Below, one piece after another: positions 1 to 10,398 of a DNA stretch of 64,000 nucleotides. This DNA is from Alphaproteobacteria bacterium (lineage in GTDB: Bacteria; Pseudomonadota; Alphaproteobacteria; Micropepsales; Micropepsaceae). The translations under genes and the position numbers were made by a program. The DNA lies in assembly GCA_016125165.1 (NCBI GenBank), contig WGMH01000001.1, positions 682,001-746,000 on the forward strand, given 5' to 3'. A model generated the notes under the pieces. The model saw only the letters and a program-made list of their open reading frames with translations, ran no database searches and was not told the DNA's origin. How positions within the stretch are numbered: position 1 is the first letter of the stretch; each line of letters opens with the position of its first letter.

Positions 1-743
1 ATGCCGAAGTCGAAGCGGCGCAGCATCTGCGCTACCGCGTGTTCTACGAAGAGATGGCGGCCGTGCCTTCGCCTGCGATGCGCGAAGCCCGTCGTGACTT
101 CGATCAGTTCGACGAATATTGCGATCACATGCTGGTCGTTGACCGCGAAGCGCATGGCGAAGACGGCCAGCCGCTCGTCGTCGGCACCTATCGCATGATG
201 CGCGACGAGCACGCGAAGAAAGCCGGCGGCTTCTACACCAGCGGCGAGTTCGACATCACAGCCATGCTTGCCAATGTGGACAAGGGTGCACGCCTTCTCG
301 AACTCGGCCGCTCCTGCGTGCTCAAGGAATACCGAAGCAAGCCCGCCACCATGCAGCTTTTGTGGAAGGGCGTGATGGCCTATGTGGCCCGCTTCTCCAT
401 CGACGTGATGTTCGGCTGCGCCTCCTTCCCCGGAACCGACCCGAAGGAACACGCGCTGCCGCTTTCCTACCTCCACCATTTCCACCCGATGCCGCCCGAA
501 ACGCCCGTGCGCACGCTGCCGCATCTCTATGTGGACATGAACATCATCCCGAAGGATCAGATCGATCCAAAGGAAGCCCTGCGCGGCGTGCCGCCGCTCA
601 TCAAGGGCTATGTGCGCGTGGGTGCCTGCATCGGCGATGGCGCCTTTGTGGACAAGCAGTTCAGCACCACGGATGTGTTCATCTACGTACCGCTGTCCGG
701 CATGACGACAAAGTACCGCGAGCGCTTCGGGCTCTCAACGTAA
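1..743 (+). CDS. OlsB-like GNAT N-acyltransferase (5' end outside window)
   Basis: The reading frame is open from base 3 and runs into the window from the left, so the true start is upstream. Residues near the edge (LRYRVFYEEM, then DYCDHMLVVD-like text) match the hemolysin/OlsB acyltransferase family, which moves an acyl group onto ornithine or a similar amine in membrane lipid synthesis. ELGRSCVLKEYR and the LPLSYLHHF segment are also family-like. The stop is TAA at 741-743. It converges on the glutathione synthase gene, with only 3 bases between the two. Substrate (ornithine lipid or other) is inferred, not shown. Confidence 0.8.
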   Translation, partial: AEVEAAQHLRYRVFYEEMAAVPSPAMREARRDFDQFDEYCDHMLVVDREAHGEDGQPLVVGTYRMMRDEHAKKAGGFYTSGEFDITAMLANVDKGARLLELGRSCVLKEYRSKPATMQLLWKGVMAYVARFSIDVMFGCASFPGTDPKEHALPLSYLHHFHPMPPETPVRTLPHLYVDMNIIPKDQIDPKEALRGVPPLIKGYVRVGACIGDGAFVDKQFSTTDVFIYVPLSGMTTKYRERFGLST

Positions 744-746
744 GCG

Positions 747-1694
747 TTATCGCGCGCTGAGCCGCTTCTCGATCGCATCCCATACAAGTGCCGCGATATC
801 CGCGCCGCCGAAGCGTTTCACTTCCCAGATGCCGGTGGGTGAAGTGACGTTGATCTCGGTGAGATAATCCCCGATCACGTCGATGCCGGTGAAGATGAGC
901 CCGCGACGCTTCAGTTCCGGTCCGAGCGTCTTGCAGATTTCTTCTTCGCGCGCGGTGAGCGTGGTGGCTTCGGGCCGCCCGCCCACGTGCATGTTTGAGC
1001 GCGCCTCACCCGCAGCCGGAACGCGATTGATCGCGCCCGCGAATTCGCCGTCCACCAGAATGATGCGCTTGTCGCCCTTGCGCACTTCCGGCACGTAGCG
1101 CTGCACAATCACCGGCTCGCGATAGAACTGCGTGAACATCTCCAGCAGCGAACCGAGGTTCTCGTCATCTTCCTTCACGCGGAACACGCCTGCGCCGCCG
1201 TTGCCGTAGAGCGGCTTCAGGATGATGTCCTTGTGATCGGCGCGGAATTTGCGGATTTCGTTCTTGTCGGTCGTGATGAGCGTCGGCGGCATCAGATCCT
1301 TGAATTCGGTCACGAAAAGCTTCTCCGGTGCGTTACGCACATGCGCCGGATCGTTCACCACCAGGGTCTTCGGATGCAGTCGCTCCAGAATATGAGTGGC
1401 GGTGATGTAGGCCATGTCGAAGGGCGGATCCTGCCGCATCAGGATCACATCCATCGCGGAAAGATCGCGCACAGCCTGCACACTGAGTGTGAAATGATCG
1501 CCGCGCACATTGCGCACATGCAGTTCGCTGGCGAGTGCCGTCACCTTGCCGTCGCGAAACGTCAGATCGCGTGGCCCGTAGTAGAAGAGCTTGTGTCCGC
1601 GCGCCTGCCCTTCCAGCGCCAGTGCGAAGGTGGAATCGCCCGCGATGTCGATGCGGTCGATAGGGTCCATCTGGATGGCGACGGATAAGGACAT
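747..1694 (-). CDS. gshB: Glutathione synthetase
   Basis: The 315-residue protein has the usual length for the ATP-grasp enzyme that joins gamma-glutamylcysteine to glycine, the last step of glutathione synthesis in the cytoplasm. The substrate-side motif MRQDPPFD is at about residues 86-93 and the ATP-binding glycine loop [10 protein letters not shown] at 160-169; the end carries EINVTSPTG. It is the last gene of a leftward group (rsmI, yraN, SirB1-like, gshB) and begins 10 bases after the previous stop, so co-transcription is likely. Confidence 0.95.
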   Translation of the reverse strand: MSLSVAIQMDPIDRIDIAGDSTFALALEGQARGHKLFYYGPRDLTFRDGKVTALASELHVRNVRGDHFTLSVQAVRDLSAMDVILMRQDPPFDMAYITATHILERLHPKTLVVNDPAHVRNAPEKLFVTEFKDLMPPTLITTDKNEIRKFRADHKDIILKPLYGNGGAGVFRVKEDDENLGSLLEMFTQFYREPVIVQRYVPEVRKGDKRIILVDGEFAGAINRVPAAGEARSNMHVGGRPEATTLTAREEEICKTLGPELKRRGLIFTGIDVIGDYLTEINVTSPTGIWEVKRFGGADIAALVWDAIEKRLSAR

Positions 1695-1704
1695 GGCGTT
1701 GTTC

Positions 1705-2526
1705 CTAGTTGAGCCGGCGTTTCAGGCTGGAAAGCGCGATGGCCGCTTCATTGTGCAGCGGCGCGCCAGACTTTGCGATATCGAGACAGGATTCATAGGC
1801 CTTGCGTGCGGCGCCAAGCGCGCCCGTCACTTCGTTGAGCCGCGCAAGTTCCAGCCACAGATCCGGCCGGCGCGGCGCGATCATCACCATGCGCCGGGCA
1901 ATCTCCAACGCCCGCACGCGCTCGCCAAGATTGAGCGCACGAATCTTGATGTTGTTGATCAGACGCAGCAGAACTTCGGTATCGCTCACCGGTTCGGAAA
2001 GCCGCACGTCTTCCACCGCCTGCGATCCCATGCCCGGCGGAGCGCCGAGTTTCTCGCGGTCAAGCGCAGCACCGCCATTGAACGGATCGATCAATGCTTC
2101 GCTGCCGGGAACCGCGATGCGCAACAGGAAATGGCCAGACGTATTGAGACCCTGCGCCTCATATCCTGCCGCGCGCGCAGCGTGGATATAGAGTATGCCG
2201 AGTGCCACCGGCAGACCGCGCCGCCGGTCAATCACCGACATGAAGTCGGCGTTCAGCGGATCATCGAATGAAACCCGGTCGCCGTCATAACCGAAGCGCC
2301 CCACCATCAGTGCCGAGAGGGATTTCGCGCCATCTTCCGCGTGCGAGGCGAGGCGTGCTTCGCCGCGCGCGGCATCGGCAATTTCGCTCAGATGGCTGAC
2401 ATAGGAACCCAAGGGCTGATTGCCGTGATCCATCGCCGAAAGCATCAATGCAGCCATGGCGATATCGTGCGGCCCTTCGCCCGTCTCGCCAAGCTGCTTC
2501 AGATAGTCCGCCGGATGGGGTGTCAT
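1705..2526 (-). CDS. SirB1/transglutaminase-like family protein
   Basis: A 273-residue protein with the SirB1-type transglutaminase-like core: [18 protein letters not shown] followed by [20 protein letters not shown] and a GHFLLRI segment at about residues 95-150. The C-terminal third ([20 protein letters not shown]) looks like a TPR helix pair. The family is widespread but its biochemical job is unclear; it may be a non-catalytic transglutaminase fold. It lies in the rsmI-yraN-gshB group with short gaps on both sides (18 and 10 bases). Confidence 0.8.
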   Translation of the reverse strand: MTPHPADYLKQLGETGEGPHDIAMAALMLSAMDHGNQPLGSYVSHLSEIADAARGEARLASHAEDGAKSLSALMVGRFGYDGDRVSFDDPLNADFMSVIDRRRGLPVALGILYIHAARAAGYEAQGLNTSGHFLLRIAVPGSEALIDPFNGGAALDREKLGAPPGMGSQAVEDVRLSEPVSDTEVLLRLINNIKIRALNLGERVRALEIARRMVMIAPRRPDLWLELARLNEVTGALGAARKAYESCLDIAKSGAPLHNEAAIALSSLKRRLN

Positions 2527-2544
2527 GGTGCCCGCAATATTGCC

Positions 2545-2931
2545 CTAAGCCGTTTCCGCCCGCCACGCATTGCGGATATGGCGAGGCCAGCCGCCCGGTG
2601 CAACCGTCACGATGTCGTAGCGCACGCCCTTGCGGCCAAGCCGGGGCTTTCGCGCCATATAGTGGTTGGCCGCGCGCACAATGCGGCCCTGCTGGCGCGG
2701 CCCGACCGATTCAATCGCCGCCAATCCGGTTTCGCGCTGCTTGACCTCGATGAAGCACAGCATCCCAAGGGGGCTGAGCGCCACCATGTCGATCTCGCCC
2801 ATCGGAGTCTTCAACCGCCGCTCCAGAATGCGATAGCCCTTCAGCCGCAGGAACAGCGCTGCCAGCGTTTCGCTGCGGCGTCCACGCTTTTCAGCCTCGC
2901 GCCGCCGCTCGCTATTCGTTCGCGCTGTCAT
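2545..2931 (-). CDS. YraN/UPF0102 family nuclease-like protein
   Basis: The 128-residue protein matches the UPF0102 family in length and sequence: GRRSETLAALFLRLKGYRIL, then GEIDMVA and FIEVKQR at about residues 45-65. The E-D-ExK order is that of a PD-(D/E)xK nuclease fold, but activity is not established for most members. The start overlaps the end of rsmI by 20 bases on the same strand. The rsmI-yraN neighbourhood is also seen in E. coli (yraL, yraM, yraN). Confidence 0.85.
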   Translation of the reverse strand: MTARTNSERRREAEKRGRRSETLAALFLRLKGYRILERRLKTPMGEIDMVALSPLGMLCFIEVKQRETGLAAIESVGPRQQGRIVRAANHYMARKPRLGRKGVRYDIVTVAPGGWPRHIRNAWRAETA

Positions 2932-3850
2932 CGGCTTTCTTCAATTCGAGAGCGCGCTCGTAAAGCGAATGGCGCGGCACTTCGAGCGCCCTGGAGAGCA
3001 GATCGGATGCCGCACGTACCGGCATGAAGGCGAGTGCATCCTTCAACAGCGTATCAGCGCGCGCCCAATCCGTTCCATCATCGTGGCCCGGCCCCACAAG
3101 CACTGTGATTTCGCCCTTGGGCGCATCGACGAGCGCGTAGTGCGCCGCAAGACCGTCAAGATCATCGCGCCGCACTTCCTCAAAATGTTTGGTCAGCTCG
3201 CGCGCGACGGCTGCCTTGCGCTTGCCGAACACCGCCGCCATGTCGGCAAGGCTTTCCTTCAGCCGCTGCGGGGATTCGAAAAAAATGAGCGTGGCGCGCA
3301 CATCCTTCAGCTCGCCGAACATCGTCCTGCGTTCACCGGATTTGCTGGGCGCAAAACCCGCGAACAGAAACCGGTCGCTGGGAAGACCGGAAAGCGTCAA
3401 TGCTGTGAGCGGCGCGGAGGGGCCGGGAATCGCATGCACGGCAAGGCCCAAAAGCAGCGCCTCGCTCACCAGCTTGTAGCCCGGGTCCGATACCAGCGGT
3501 GTTCCGGCATCGGAAACAAGTGCGATCCGTGCCCCGCCCTGGAGTTGCCCGATCAGGCGTGGCCGCTCGCGGGCGCCATTGTGGTCATTGTAGGCCGTGA
3601 GGGGTTTGCGGATGTTATGGATGGCCAGAAGTTTCGCGGTAACGCGGGTGTCCTCGGCCGCAATTCCGTCGCAGGCTTGCAGTACATCCAGCGCCCGAAG
3701 CGTGATGTCGCGCGCGTTGCCGATGGGTGTCGCCACTACGTAAAGACCCGAGGGCAGCTCGGAATTTTGCGATTTTTCCGGCCGCGGATTAGTCTCGCCG
3801 CCGCTGGTCCGCCCCTTTGAGGATGCCGATGTCTGCTTCTGCCGTTTCAT
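2912..3850 (-). CDS. rsmI: 16S rRNA 2'-O-methyltransferase RsmI
   Basis: The core begins GLYVVATPIGNARDITLRAL and continues with EDTRVTAKLL and the SDAGTPLVSDPG motif, diagnostic for RsmI, which methylates C1402 of 16S rRNA using SAM. The start at 3850 gives 312 residues with a basic, serine-rich leader of about 35 residues before the domain; a GGAG lies 10 bases upstream. Longer starts would run deeper into the divergent lipoprotein gene. Even this start overlaps that gene's 5' end by about 22 bases, so the rsmI promoter must lie inside the neighbouring coding region. Confidence 0.93.
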   Translation of the reverse strand: MKRQKQTSASSKGRTSGGETNPRPEKSQNSELPSGLYVVATPIGNARDITLRALDVLQACDGIAAEDTRVTAKLLAIHNIRKPLTAYNDHNGARERPRLIGQLQGGARIALVSDAGTPLVSDPGYKLVSEALLLGLAVHAIPGPSAPLTALTLSGLPSDRFLFAGFAPSKSGERRTMFGELKDVRATLIFFESPQRLKESLADMAAVFGKRKAAVARELTKHFEEVRRDDLDGLAAHYALVDAPKGEITVLVGPGHDDGTDWARADTLLKDALAFMPVRAASDLLSRALEVPRHSLYERALELKKADDSANE

Positions 3851-5091
3851 CAATTTTCCGCTCCGCGCGCCTTTGTGCCATTGCAGGGGCAATTTCGATA
3901 GCGGCTCTTGTTTCGGGCTGCGCATCGGGTCCTGGCGAAGCCGTCAAACCGGCCAAGCCGGTTGTCGAGCAGAATACCGGTCCGGTCACCGTGCCGAGCC
4001 ATCTGCTGACCTCTGATCAGCCCGGTTTCCTCAGGCTGCCCAACATGGCTCCGGGCCGCACGCCGGTTCGCGTCGGTATCCTGCTGCCCTTCTCCAATGC
4101 CTCCGCGCAGACCCGCGCACTGGCGCAGGCCATGATGAAAGCCGCGCAGCTTTCGCTGTTCGACGCCCACAATTCCGACATCGTGCTGATTGCAGGCGAT
4201 GAAGGATCCTCTGCCCAGACGGCCGCCAATTCGGCCCGCCAGCTTCTGGATCAGGGTGCGGAAATCATCATCGGCCCGCTGTTCTCGCAGTCTGTCTCTG
4301 CCATTGCGCCAATAGCACGCGACCGTGGCGTGCCGATCATCGGATTTTCGACCGATCGCGGCGTGGGCGGTGATGGCGTTTATCTTCTGAGCTTCCAGCC
4401 GGAAAACGAGGTGAAGCGCATCATTGGCTACGCCGCGGCTCATGGCAGCGCGAATTTCGCGGCGCTCATTCCGCAAAATGCCTATGGCAACCACATCGCC
4501 GGCGCGTTCGAGGAAAACGTCACCGCCGATGGCGGCAAGGTCGTGGCCTTGCAGCGGTTCAATCCTGCAGGTGACGACGCCGCCGCCGCCAGCGCCAGCA
4601 TCGCTGCACAGCATCCCGATGCGATCCTCATTGCCGATGGCGGAAACGCGCTAAAGGTCATCCTGCCTGCACTTGATGCCAACGGCGTCGATCGCGCGCG
4701 CACCAAGCTTCTCGGCACCGGTCTGTGGAACGATTCATCTGCCTCACGCGACGCGGCGCTGCAGGGCGCATGGTTCCCGGCGCCAGCCCCCTTTGCGGAT
4801 GACAGCTTCAACGCCAAGTTCAAGGAGACCTTCGGGACCAACCCGCCGCAGCTGGCGTCGCTGTCCTATGACGCGATCGCGCTCGTGGCGCTCCTGGCAG
4901 GCGGACAGCCCTATCACCGTTTTACGCGCGAGGCGATCACTGATCCCAATGGTTTTGCGGGCATCAATGGCATCTTCCGCTTCCGTCCCGATGGCGGATC
5001 GGAGCGCGGGCTTTCAGTGCTGGGCGTGAACGTCGATGGCGCAACCATCGTTGACCGCGCGCCCACGACCTTTCAGCCGCAAGGTTCCTAA
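3829..5091 (+). CDS. LpoA/YraM-like penicillin-binding protein activator lipoprotein
   Basis: The 420-residue protein has a lipoprotein signal with lipobox LVSGC near residue 28, then a two-lobed periplasmic-binding-protein fold (VRVGILLPFSNAS, IIGPLFSQSVSAIAPIA, FAALIPQNAYGNHIAGAFEE). This matches the C-terminal domain of LpoA/YraM, an outer-membrane activator of penicillin-binding proteins. The ATG at 3829 is chosen because GAGG ends 6 bases before it; 3823 is an alternative. The pairing with rsmI is the same as in E. coli. It lacks the long N-terminal TPR domain of gammaproteobacterial LpoA, so activator function here is inferred. Confidence 0.8.
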   Translation: MSASAVSSIFRSARLCAIAGAISIAALVSGCASGPGEAVKPAKPVVEQNTGPVTVPSHLLTSDQPGFLRLPNMAPGRTPVRVGILLPFSNASAQTRALAQAMMKAAQLSLFDAHNSDIVLIAGDEGSSAQTAANSARQLLDQGAEIIIGPLFSQSVSAIAPIARDRGVPIIGFSTDRGVGGDGVYLLSFQPENEVKRIIGYAAAHGSANFAALIPQNAYGNHIAGAFEENVTADGGKVVALQRFNPAGDDAAAASASIAAQHPDAILIADGGNALKVILPALDANGVDRARTKLLGTGLWNDSSASRDAALQGAWFPAPAPFADDSFNAKFKETFGTNPPQLASLSYDAIALVALLAGGQPYHRFTREAITDPNGFAGINGIFRFRPDGGSERGLSVLGVNVDGATIVDRAPTTFQPQGS

Positions 5092-6227
5092 TTCGCCAGT
5101 TCCGCGATCACGCGGTTGAGCACAAGCCGCCCTTTTGCGGTGGCGGCAATGCGCGTGCGCTCACGCGCGAGAAATCCGTCCTGCACGAGCGCGATGATGC
5201 GACCTTCGTCAGGCTTCCAGTTCCAACGTCGTGCGAAATCCTCCAGGTCGAGTCCTTCGCGCAATCTCAAATTCATCACAAGGTGTTCGCGCGCGGCGTC
5301 TTCAGGTGCGATCGGACTTTGTTCTGCCATGCCTTCGCCGCGTTCCGCGACGGTTTGCAGCCAGCGTTCCGGCAACTTCTCCGTCACGGTGGCGATGCGT
5401 TTGCCGCACGCGGTGATGCGGCCATGGGCACCGGGTCCCGCACCCGCATAGTCACCGTAGCGCCAATAGAGCAGATTGTGGCGGCATTCCGCGCCGGACG
5501 CGGCGTGATTTGAAATCTCGTAGGCGGGACGCCCAGCGGCCTCACACATTTCCTGCGTCAGATCGTAGAGCGCGGCGGCGTGCTCATCATCGGGAATATG
5601 CAGCCTTCCCGTGCGAGCCAGAGCCGCGAAAGGCGTCTGCGGTTCTATGGTGAGTTGATAGAGCGATAAATGCTCCGTTCCGAATGCCAGTGCGTCCCGC
5701 AATTCCGCGCGCCACGCCGCAATGGATTGTTCTGGCCGCGCATAGATCAGATCCAGCGAAACCCGATCGAACGCTTCCATCGCCGCTTTCAGTGCTGCCT
5801 TGCCTTCGGTCACCGTGTGCAGGCGGCCCAGGAATTTCAGGTCGGCGTCGTTGAGCGCCTGCATGCCAACCGACAGCCGATTTACGCCTGCCGCGCGGTA
5901 GTCGGCGAAATGTCCGGCATCGGCACTGGCCGGATTCGCTTCCAGCGTGACCTCACAGTCGTTCGCCATCGGCCACAGCCGATGAACATGTTCAAGCACG
6001 CGCGCAACGGCCTTGCCGCTCATCAGCGATGGCGTGCCGCCGCCGAAAAATACTGTCCCCACGCGCGGCGCATCGTCCTGCTGCGATCTGATCCAGCCCA
6101 ATTCCCGACCGATGGCATCGATCCATGCCGCCTCGTCGTAAGACTGCCGCACGTGGCTGTTGAAATCGCAGTAGGGACATTTGGCAGCGCAGAACGGCCA
6201 ATGGATGTAGACGCCAAATCCGCTCAT
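5088..6227 (-). CDS. hemW: Radical SAM heme chaperone HemW
   Basis: The 379-residue protein carries the radical-SAM cluster motif CxxxCxxC at residues 13, 17 and 20 in the context [19 protein letters not shown], plus FFGGGTPSL and [12 protein letters not shown], typical of HemW. HemW was long mislabelled coproporphyrinogen III oxidase; the extra cysteine after the cluster motif found in HemN is absent. The stop overlaps the convergent lipoprotein stop by 4 bases, and the start overlaps the rdgB stop by ATGA, so it is translationally coupled to rdgB. Confidence 0.95.
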   Translation of the reverse strand: MSGFGVYIHWPFCAAKCPYCDFNSHVRQSYDEAAWIDAIGRELGWIRSQQDDAPRVGTVFFGGGTPSLMSGKAVARVLEHVHRLWPMANDCEVTLEANPASADAGHFADYRAAGVNRLSVGMQALNDADLKFLGRLHTVTEGKAALKAAMEAFDRVSLDLIYARPEQSIAAWRAELRDALAFGTEHLSLYQLTIEPQTPFAALARTGRLHIPDDEHAAALYDLTQEMCEAAGRPAYEISNHAASGAECRHNLLYWRYGDYAGAGPGAHGRITACGKRIATVTEKLPERWLQTVAERGEGMAEQSPIAPEDAAREHLVMNLRLREGLDLEDFARRWNWKPDEGRIIALVQDGFLARERTRIAATAKGRLVLNRVIAELAN

Positions 6228-6820
6228 GAAAGGCTGCGCTTGAATTTCTCAAACGCGCGCGCGCGATGATTGGTGCGATGCTTTTCATCCGGTTCCAATT
6301 CGCCATAAGTGCGCGTTTCGCCTTCCGCCACGAAGATGGGGTCATAGCCAAAGCCGTTCTTTCCGCGCGGTGGAAATTCCAGATGGCCGTGAACTTCGCC
6401 CTGGAACGCGTCCACCGTGCCGGAGGGATCGCAGAGTGCCAGAACGCAGACAAATTTGGCGCGCGTGTTATCCGCGCCCTTGTCCTTCAGTTCCCGCTCG
6501 ACACGCGTCATGGCGGCTGCGAAATCGCGCTCTTCTCCACCCCAGCGGGCCGAATAGATTCCGGGCGCACCATCCAGAGCTTCAACCGCAAGACCGGAAT
6601 CGTCCGCGAGCGCGTAGCAATTTGTGGCCAGCGCTGCGGCGCGAGCCTTCAACGCTGCATTCTCCACGAAGGTTGCGCCGGTTTCTTCCGGTTCAGGAAG
6701 GCCAAGCTGGCCCGCGCCTTTGGTTTCGATGCCGAAGGGCGCCAGCATCTGCATGATCTCGCGCACCTTGCCCGCATTGTGGCTGGCGACGATGAGCGTG
6801 GCGCCCCTGGGCAGCTTCAT
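6224..6820 (-). CDS. rdgB: RdgB/HAM1 non-canonical purine NTP pyrophosphatase
   Basis: The 198-residue protein starts with the family signature [14 protein letters not shown], and has [22 protein letters not shown] at about residues 70-95 and GFGYDPIF near 155. It hydrolyses dITP, ITP and XTP to keep deaminated purines out of nucleic acids. ATGA overlaps join it to rph upstream and hemW downstream, a three-gene leftward operon common in alphaproteobacteria. Confidence 0.96.
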   Translation of the reverse strand: MKLPRGATLIVASHNAGKVREIMQMLAPFGIETKGAGQLGLPEPEETGATFVENAALKARAAALATNCYALADDSGLAVEALDGAPGIYSARWGGEERDFAAAMTRVERELKDKGADNTRAKFVCVLALCDPSGTVDAFQGEVHGHLEFPPRGKNGFGYDPIFVAEGETRTYGELEPDEKHRTNHRARAFEKFKRSLS

Positions 6821-7530
6821 GCGAACGCCGCTTTCTGGAGAGCCACCAGTTCCTCACAGCCTTTGCGCGCGAGACGCAGCAGCGCTGCGAACTCATCATC
6901 GCTGAACGGCGCGCCTTCCGCAGTGCCCTGAATCTCGACAAGGCCGCCCTTTCCGGTGAGCACGAAATTCGCGTCCGTCTCGGCGGTGGAATCTTCGTCG
7001 TAGTCCAGATCGAGCACGGGTGTGCCCTTCACGATCCCGCATGACACGGCTGCCACGTGATCCTTCAGTGCGCTCTTGGCGATCATGCCGGTCTTCTGCA
7101 TGAAGCCGATGCATTGGGCGAGCGCGACATAGCCGCCCGTGATGGAGGCTGTGCGCGTGCCGCCATCGGCCTGTATGACATCGCAATCGATCACGATCTG
7201 CCGCTCGCCCAGAACGGTCATGTCCACCACGGCACGCAATGAGCGGCCCACCAGCCGCTGAATTTCCTGCGTGCGGCCCGATTGTTTTCCGGCCACGGAT
7301 TCGCGGCGCATGCGCTCATGGGTGGAGCGGGGGAGCATGCCGTATTCCGCCGTCACCCAGCCTTTCCCGGTACCCTTGAGGAACGGCGGAGCGCGTTCCT
7401 CAAGGCTGGCAGTGACCAGCACATGTGTATTTCCGAATTTCACGAAGCAGGAGCCTTCGGCATGGCGGGCATAGCCCGGCTCAAGGCTGACGGAGCGTAG
7501 TTGATCGGCTGCGCGGCCGGATGGGCGCAT
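6817..7530 (-). CDS. rph: Ribonuclease PH
   Basis: The 237-residue protein has the full RNase PH sequence: [48 protein letters not shown] and the [17 protein letters not shown] segment. It trims the 3' ends of tRNA precursors by phosphorolysis. It is the first gene of rph-rdgB-hemW and is divergent from hrcA; the 115-base gap between them must hold both promoters, but no clear element could be assigned there. Confidence 0.97.
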   Translation of the reverse strand: MRPSGRAADQLRSVSLEPGYARHAEGSCFVKFGNTHVLVTASLEERAPPFLKGTGKGWVTAEYGMLPRSTHERMRRESVAGKQSGRTQEIQRLVGRSLRAVVDMTVLGERQIVIDCDVIQADGGTRTASITGGYVALAQCIGFMQKTGMIAKSALKDHVAAVSCGIVKGTPVLDLDYDEDSTAETDANFVLTGKGGLVEIQGTAEGAPFSDDEFAALLRLARKGCEELVALQKAAFA

Positions 7531-7645
7531 AAGGTGTGTCCCTTGAAGTTCGATGTGTCAGAGGCTACCTAGCCTTGCCGGGCCGCGCCCCGCAATGCAC
7601 CGCCCGGCCCACGAAATTTGTGACGGCTTTTCAAAGGTTTAGATC

Positions 7646-8734
7646 GTGAGCGGCCCCACCCTCGATGCCAGTCAGGCGCGCCTTTTGGCGGCGGATCTTG
7701 GCGCGCGCCCGCGCGAGGTGTTCCGCCACCTGGTTGATGCCTTTCTTACTTCGGGTGAGCCGGTGGGGTCGCGCACCCTGTCGCAGCGCTTGCCGCTGTC
7801 GCTTTCGCCTGCCTCGATCCGCAATGTGATGGCCGATCTGGAGGCGCTGGGACTGCTCTATGCGCCGCACACCAGTGCAGGCCGCGTGCCCACAGAACGG
7901 GGACTTCGGCTCTTTGTCGACGGCCTGCTGGAAGTAGGCGAACTCACGCCCGAAGAACGCCGCTCTATCGAAGCCCGCGTCGCAGGAACCGAGCGCGGCA
8001 TAGAAGACGTGCTCACACAGGCCACCATGATGCTTTCCGGGCTCTCGCGTTGCGCGGGCCTTGTGATGGCCGCCAAGCAGGATGCCGTGCTCAAGCACAT
8101 CGAATTCGTGCAGGTGGAGCCGGGCCGGGCACTCGCCATCATCGTCAGCGAGGATGGCCAGGTCGAGAACCGGTTGATCGCAACGCCCGCCGGACTTCCC
8201 GCTTCGGCACTGAGCGAAGCGTCCAACTATCTCAATGCCCGCCTGCGTGGGCGCACGCTTGAATCAGCGCGTGCCGAGATACTCGCGGAACTGGAAAGCG
8301 AACGTGCCGAGCTTGATTCGCTGTCCGCCAAGATCGTGGCCGAAGGTCTGGCCACGCTCGCCACGCCCGGCACCGGGCGCCGCGCGGAGGAAAAGGTGCT
8401 GATCGTGCGCGGCACGTCACACCTGCTCGACACCATGGAAGCGCAGGCCGACCTTGAACGCATTCGCACGCTCTTCGACGACATTGAGCGCAAAAACGAT
8501 CTCATTCGCCTTCTGGAATCGGCGGGCGATGGCGATGGCGTACGCATCTTCATCGGTTCGGAGAACCGGCTGTTCAGCCTGTCCGGCTCATCGATCATCG
8601 CAGCACCGTATGCGAACGCACAGGGAAAAATCGTTGGCGTCGTTGGTGTTCTGGGGCCCACGCGCCTGAACTACGCACGTATCATCCCGATGGTGGATCA
8701 CACGGCAAAGGTCGTGGGCCGCCTGCTCGGCTAA
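7646..8734 (+). CDS. hrcA: Heat-inducible transcription repressor HrcA
   Basis: The 362-residue protein matches HrcA throughout: REVFRHLVDAFLTSGEPVGSRTL, the winged-helix segment SPASIRNVMADLEALGLLYAPHTSAGRVPT near residues 55-85, and the C-terminal GVLGPTRLNYARIIPMVDHTA. HrcA binds the CIRCE operator to repress groESL; no CIRCE copy was seen in this window, so its targets lie elsewhere. Start is GTG at 7646. grpE follows 12 bases after the stop, the usual hrcA-grpE pair. Confidence 0.96.
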   Translation: MSGPTLDASQARLLAADLGARPREVFRHLVDAFLTSGEPVGSRTLSQRLPLSLSPASIRNVMADLEALGLLYAPHTSAGRVPTERGLRLFVDGLLEVGELTPEERRSIEARVAGTERGIEDVLTQATMMLSGLSRCAGLVMAAKQDAVLKHIEFVQVEPGRALAIIVSEDGQVENRLIATPAGLPASALSEASNYLNARLRGRTLESARAEILAELESERAELDSLSAKIVAEGLATLATPGTGRRAEEKVLIVRGTSHLLDTMEAQADLERIRTLFDDIERKNDLIRLLESAGDGDGVRIFIGSENRLFSLSGSSIIAAPYANAQGKIVGVVGVLGPTRLNYARIIPMVDHTAKVVGRLLG

Positions 8735-8746
8735 GAAAGAAAATTC

Positions 8747-9310
8747 ATGAGCGACGAGAACCAATCCCCCGAAAATGCCGAAGCCAATGGCATCGACGAT
8801 GCCGCCGACGTGGCAGCGCTGAAAGCCGAAATGGCCGAGATGAAGGACCGGATGCTTCGTGCCCTCGCCGATGCGGAGAACACACGCCGCCGCGCCGAAC
8901 GCGAACGTTCCGACGCTTCGCAATATGCCGTAACCGGTTTTGCGCGCGACATGCTGGGCGTGGCCGACAATCTGCGCCGCGCGCTCGATGCATTGCCGGC
9001 CGAAATTCTCGAAGCCGCGAATCCGCAGCTGAAAGCGGTGATCGAAGGGGTGGAGGCGACCGAGCGCGGACTTCTATCCACGCTCGAACGGCACAAGGTC
9101 AAAATCGTCGATACCTCGGGCAAGTTCGATCCCAACCTGCATCAGGCGATCGCGGAGGTGCCCGGCAACGGCATTCCGGCGGGCAATATCGTCAATGTGG
9201 TGCAGACCGGCTATGTGATCGGTGACCGGCTCCTGCGCCCCGCCATGGTCACCGTGGCCCGTGCGGGCGATGCGCCAGCACCTCAAGGTGGCGTGGATAC
9301 GCAGGCTTGA
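8747..9310 (+). CDS. grpE: Nucleotide exchange factor GrpE
   Basis: The 187-residue protein has an acidic N-terminus, a long coiled-coil helix ([29 protein letters not shown]) and the GrpE signature in [14 protein letters not shown] and [17 protein letters not shown]. It releases ADP from DnaK in the heat-shock chaperone cycle. dnaK and dnaJ are not nearby. It follows hrcA closely and is probably co-transcribed with it. Confidence 0.96.
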   Translation: MSDENQSPENAEANGIDDAADVAALKAEMAEMKDRMLRALADAENTRRRAERERSDASQYAVTGFARDMLGVADNLRRALDALPAEILEAANPQLKAVIEGVEATERGLLSTLERHKVKIVDTSGKFDPNLHQAIAEVPGNGIPAGNIVNVVQTGYVIGDRLLRPAMVTVARAGDAPAPQGGVDTQA

Positions 9311-9342
9311 GATAATCTTCGGCGAGCGCAAAACTGGTCGCC

Positions 9343-10398
9343 ATGAGCGAATCCGCAGCACGCAGTGCCGGTCCGGGCGAACTCCGGCCGGAGCTGCCAT
9401 TCGAGCAGGCGGTCTTTGTTGCCTCGCCGTTTGGCACGTTTCTGACCAGTGCGGCCATATTTCTGGCGCTCTACGGCGCCTTTCTTGTCTGCGCCTTGGT
9501 CTATGGCGTCGAATTGGTCCGGCGCGCGCCCGGCGGCGTCATATTTGAAAACGGCACTTGGCCCGCCTTTGTGATGTCGCTGCTTTGCGCGACGGTGCTC
9601 GGCATGCAGCGCTTCGCGCTCAAGGCCGACAGCCGTGACCGCGAGGCTTTCGCGCAAGTGCTGAAAGGCGGCGGGAGTGCTGCTAGGTCGGTCGATTTCG
9701 CGCGGCGCAGCTCGAAGCTCGTACATGCCACATGGCTCGGCGTCGGACTTGGTGCGCTGTTAAGCGTTTTCATCCTCTACAACCAGGGCATGAAGGACGC
9801 CTTTGCCGCGCCGCTGGTATTCGTGTGGTTTTGGCTTGTACTCACGGCATTGGCGGTCATGTTCACCCGTGGCGTGGAGATGACGCGCCGCGGCGGGCGC
9901 AATCACGCGAAGCTGCTTGCCGACGAGCTGAACATCGACCTTCTGCGCGCTGACAGGCTCACGGTTCTTGGTCGTTCGGCGACGCGGCCAGCGCTGATCT
10001 GGCTGGTGACCAGCGCCGTGATCTGTCTTTTTTTCGTCACGGGCAATGTCGACTGGTTCACTCTCGCGCTCCTGGGGAGCAGCGCCGCGATGGGGTTCTG
10101 GATTTTCGCCAGCAGCATGATGCGCGTGCATCATCATATTCGCGCGGCGAAGGCGAAGGAGCTGGAGAGCCTGCGCTGCCAGATTGAGACCGCACGCGCC
10201 GAACTGCATGACGATCCGCAGGCCTGCGCGCGCATCCAGGCACTGCTTGCCTATGAAGCACGCATCGAGAACGCGCGCGAATGGGCCTTCGACCAGCCCA
10301 CGGCCCTGCGCGTCGCCGTCTATCTCTTCATTCCCGCGACGGCCTGGTTCGGTCAGGCCGCCGCCCAGTTCTTCGTGGAGCATCTCGTTCATGTCTGA
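9343..10398 (+). CDS. Multi-pass inner-membrane protein of unknown function
   Basis: I do not recognise a family for this 351-residue protein. Hydrophobic segments lie at about residues 35-60, 75-92, 128-147, 153-172, 217-236, 240-262 and 322-345, so six or seven membrane spans are likely. A charged helical stretch at about 265-315 ([25 protein letters not shown]) sits before the last span and could be a cytoplasmic coiled coil. The stop overlaps the start of dapB by 8 bases, which points to coupled translation with lysine/cell-wall synthesis, but that gives no function. Confidence 0.75.
   Translation: MSESAARSAGPGELRPELPFEQAVFVASPFGTFLTSAAIFLALYGAFLVCALVYGVELVRRAPGGVIFENGTWPAFVMSLLCATVLGMQRFALKADSRDREAFAQVLKGGGSAARSVDFARRSSKLVHATWLGVGLGALLSVFILYNQGMKDAFAAPLVFVWFWLVLTALAVMFTRGVEMTRRGGRNHAKLLADELNIDLLRADRLTVLGRSATRPALIWLVTSAVICLFFVTGNVDWFTLALLGSSAAMGFWIFASSMMRVHHHIRAAKAKELESLRCQIETARAELHDDPQACARIQALLAYEARIENAREWAFDQPTALRVAVYLFIPATAWFGQAAAQFFVEHLVHV

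Noticed and set aside
5670-6269. 199-codon plus-strand frame
   Set aside because: Antisense to hemW, which has an intact radical-SAM motif.
7531-7645. CIRCE or heat-shock sigma promoter before hrcA
   Set aside because: CTTGAA occurs near 7541, but no matching -10 and no TTAGCACTC-N9-GAGTGCTAA repeat were found.
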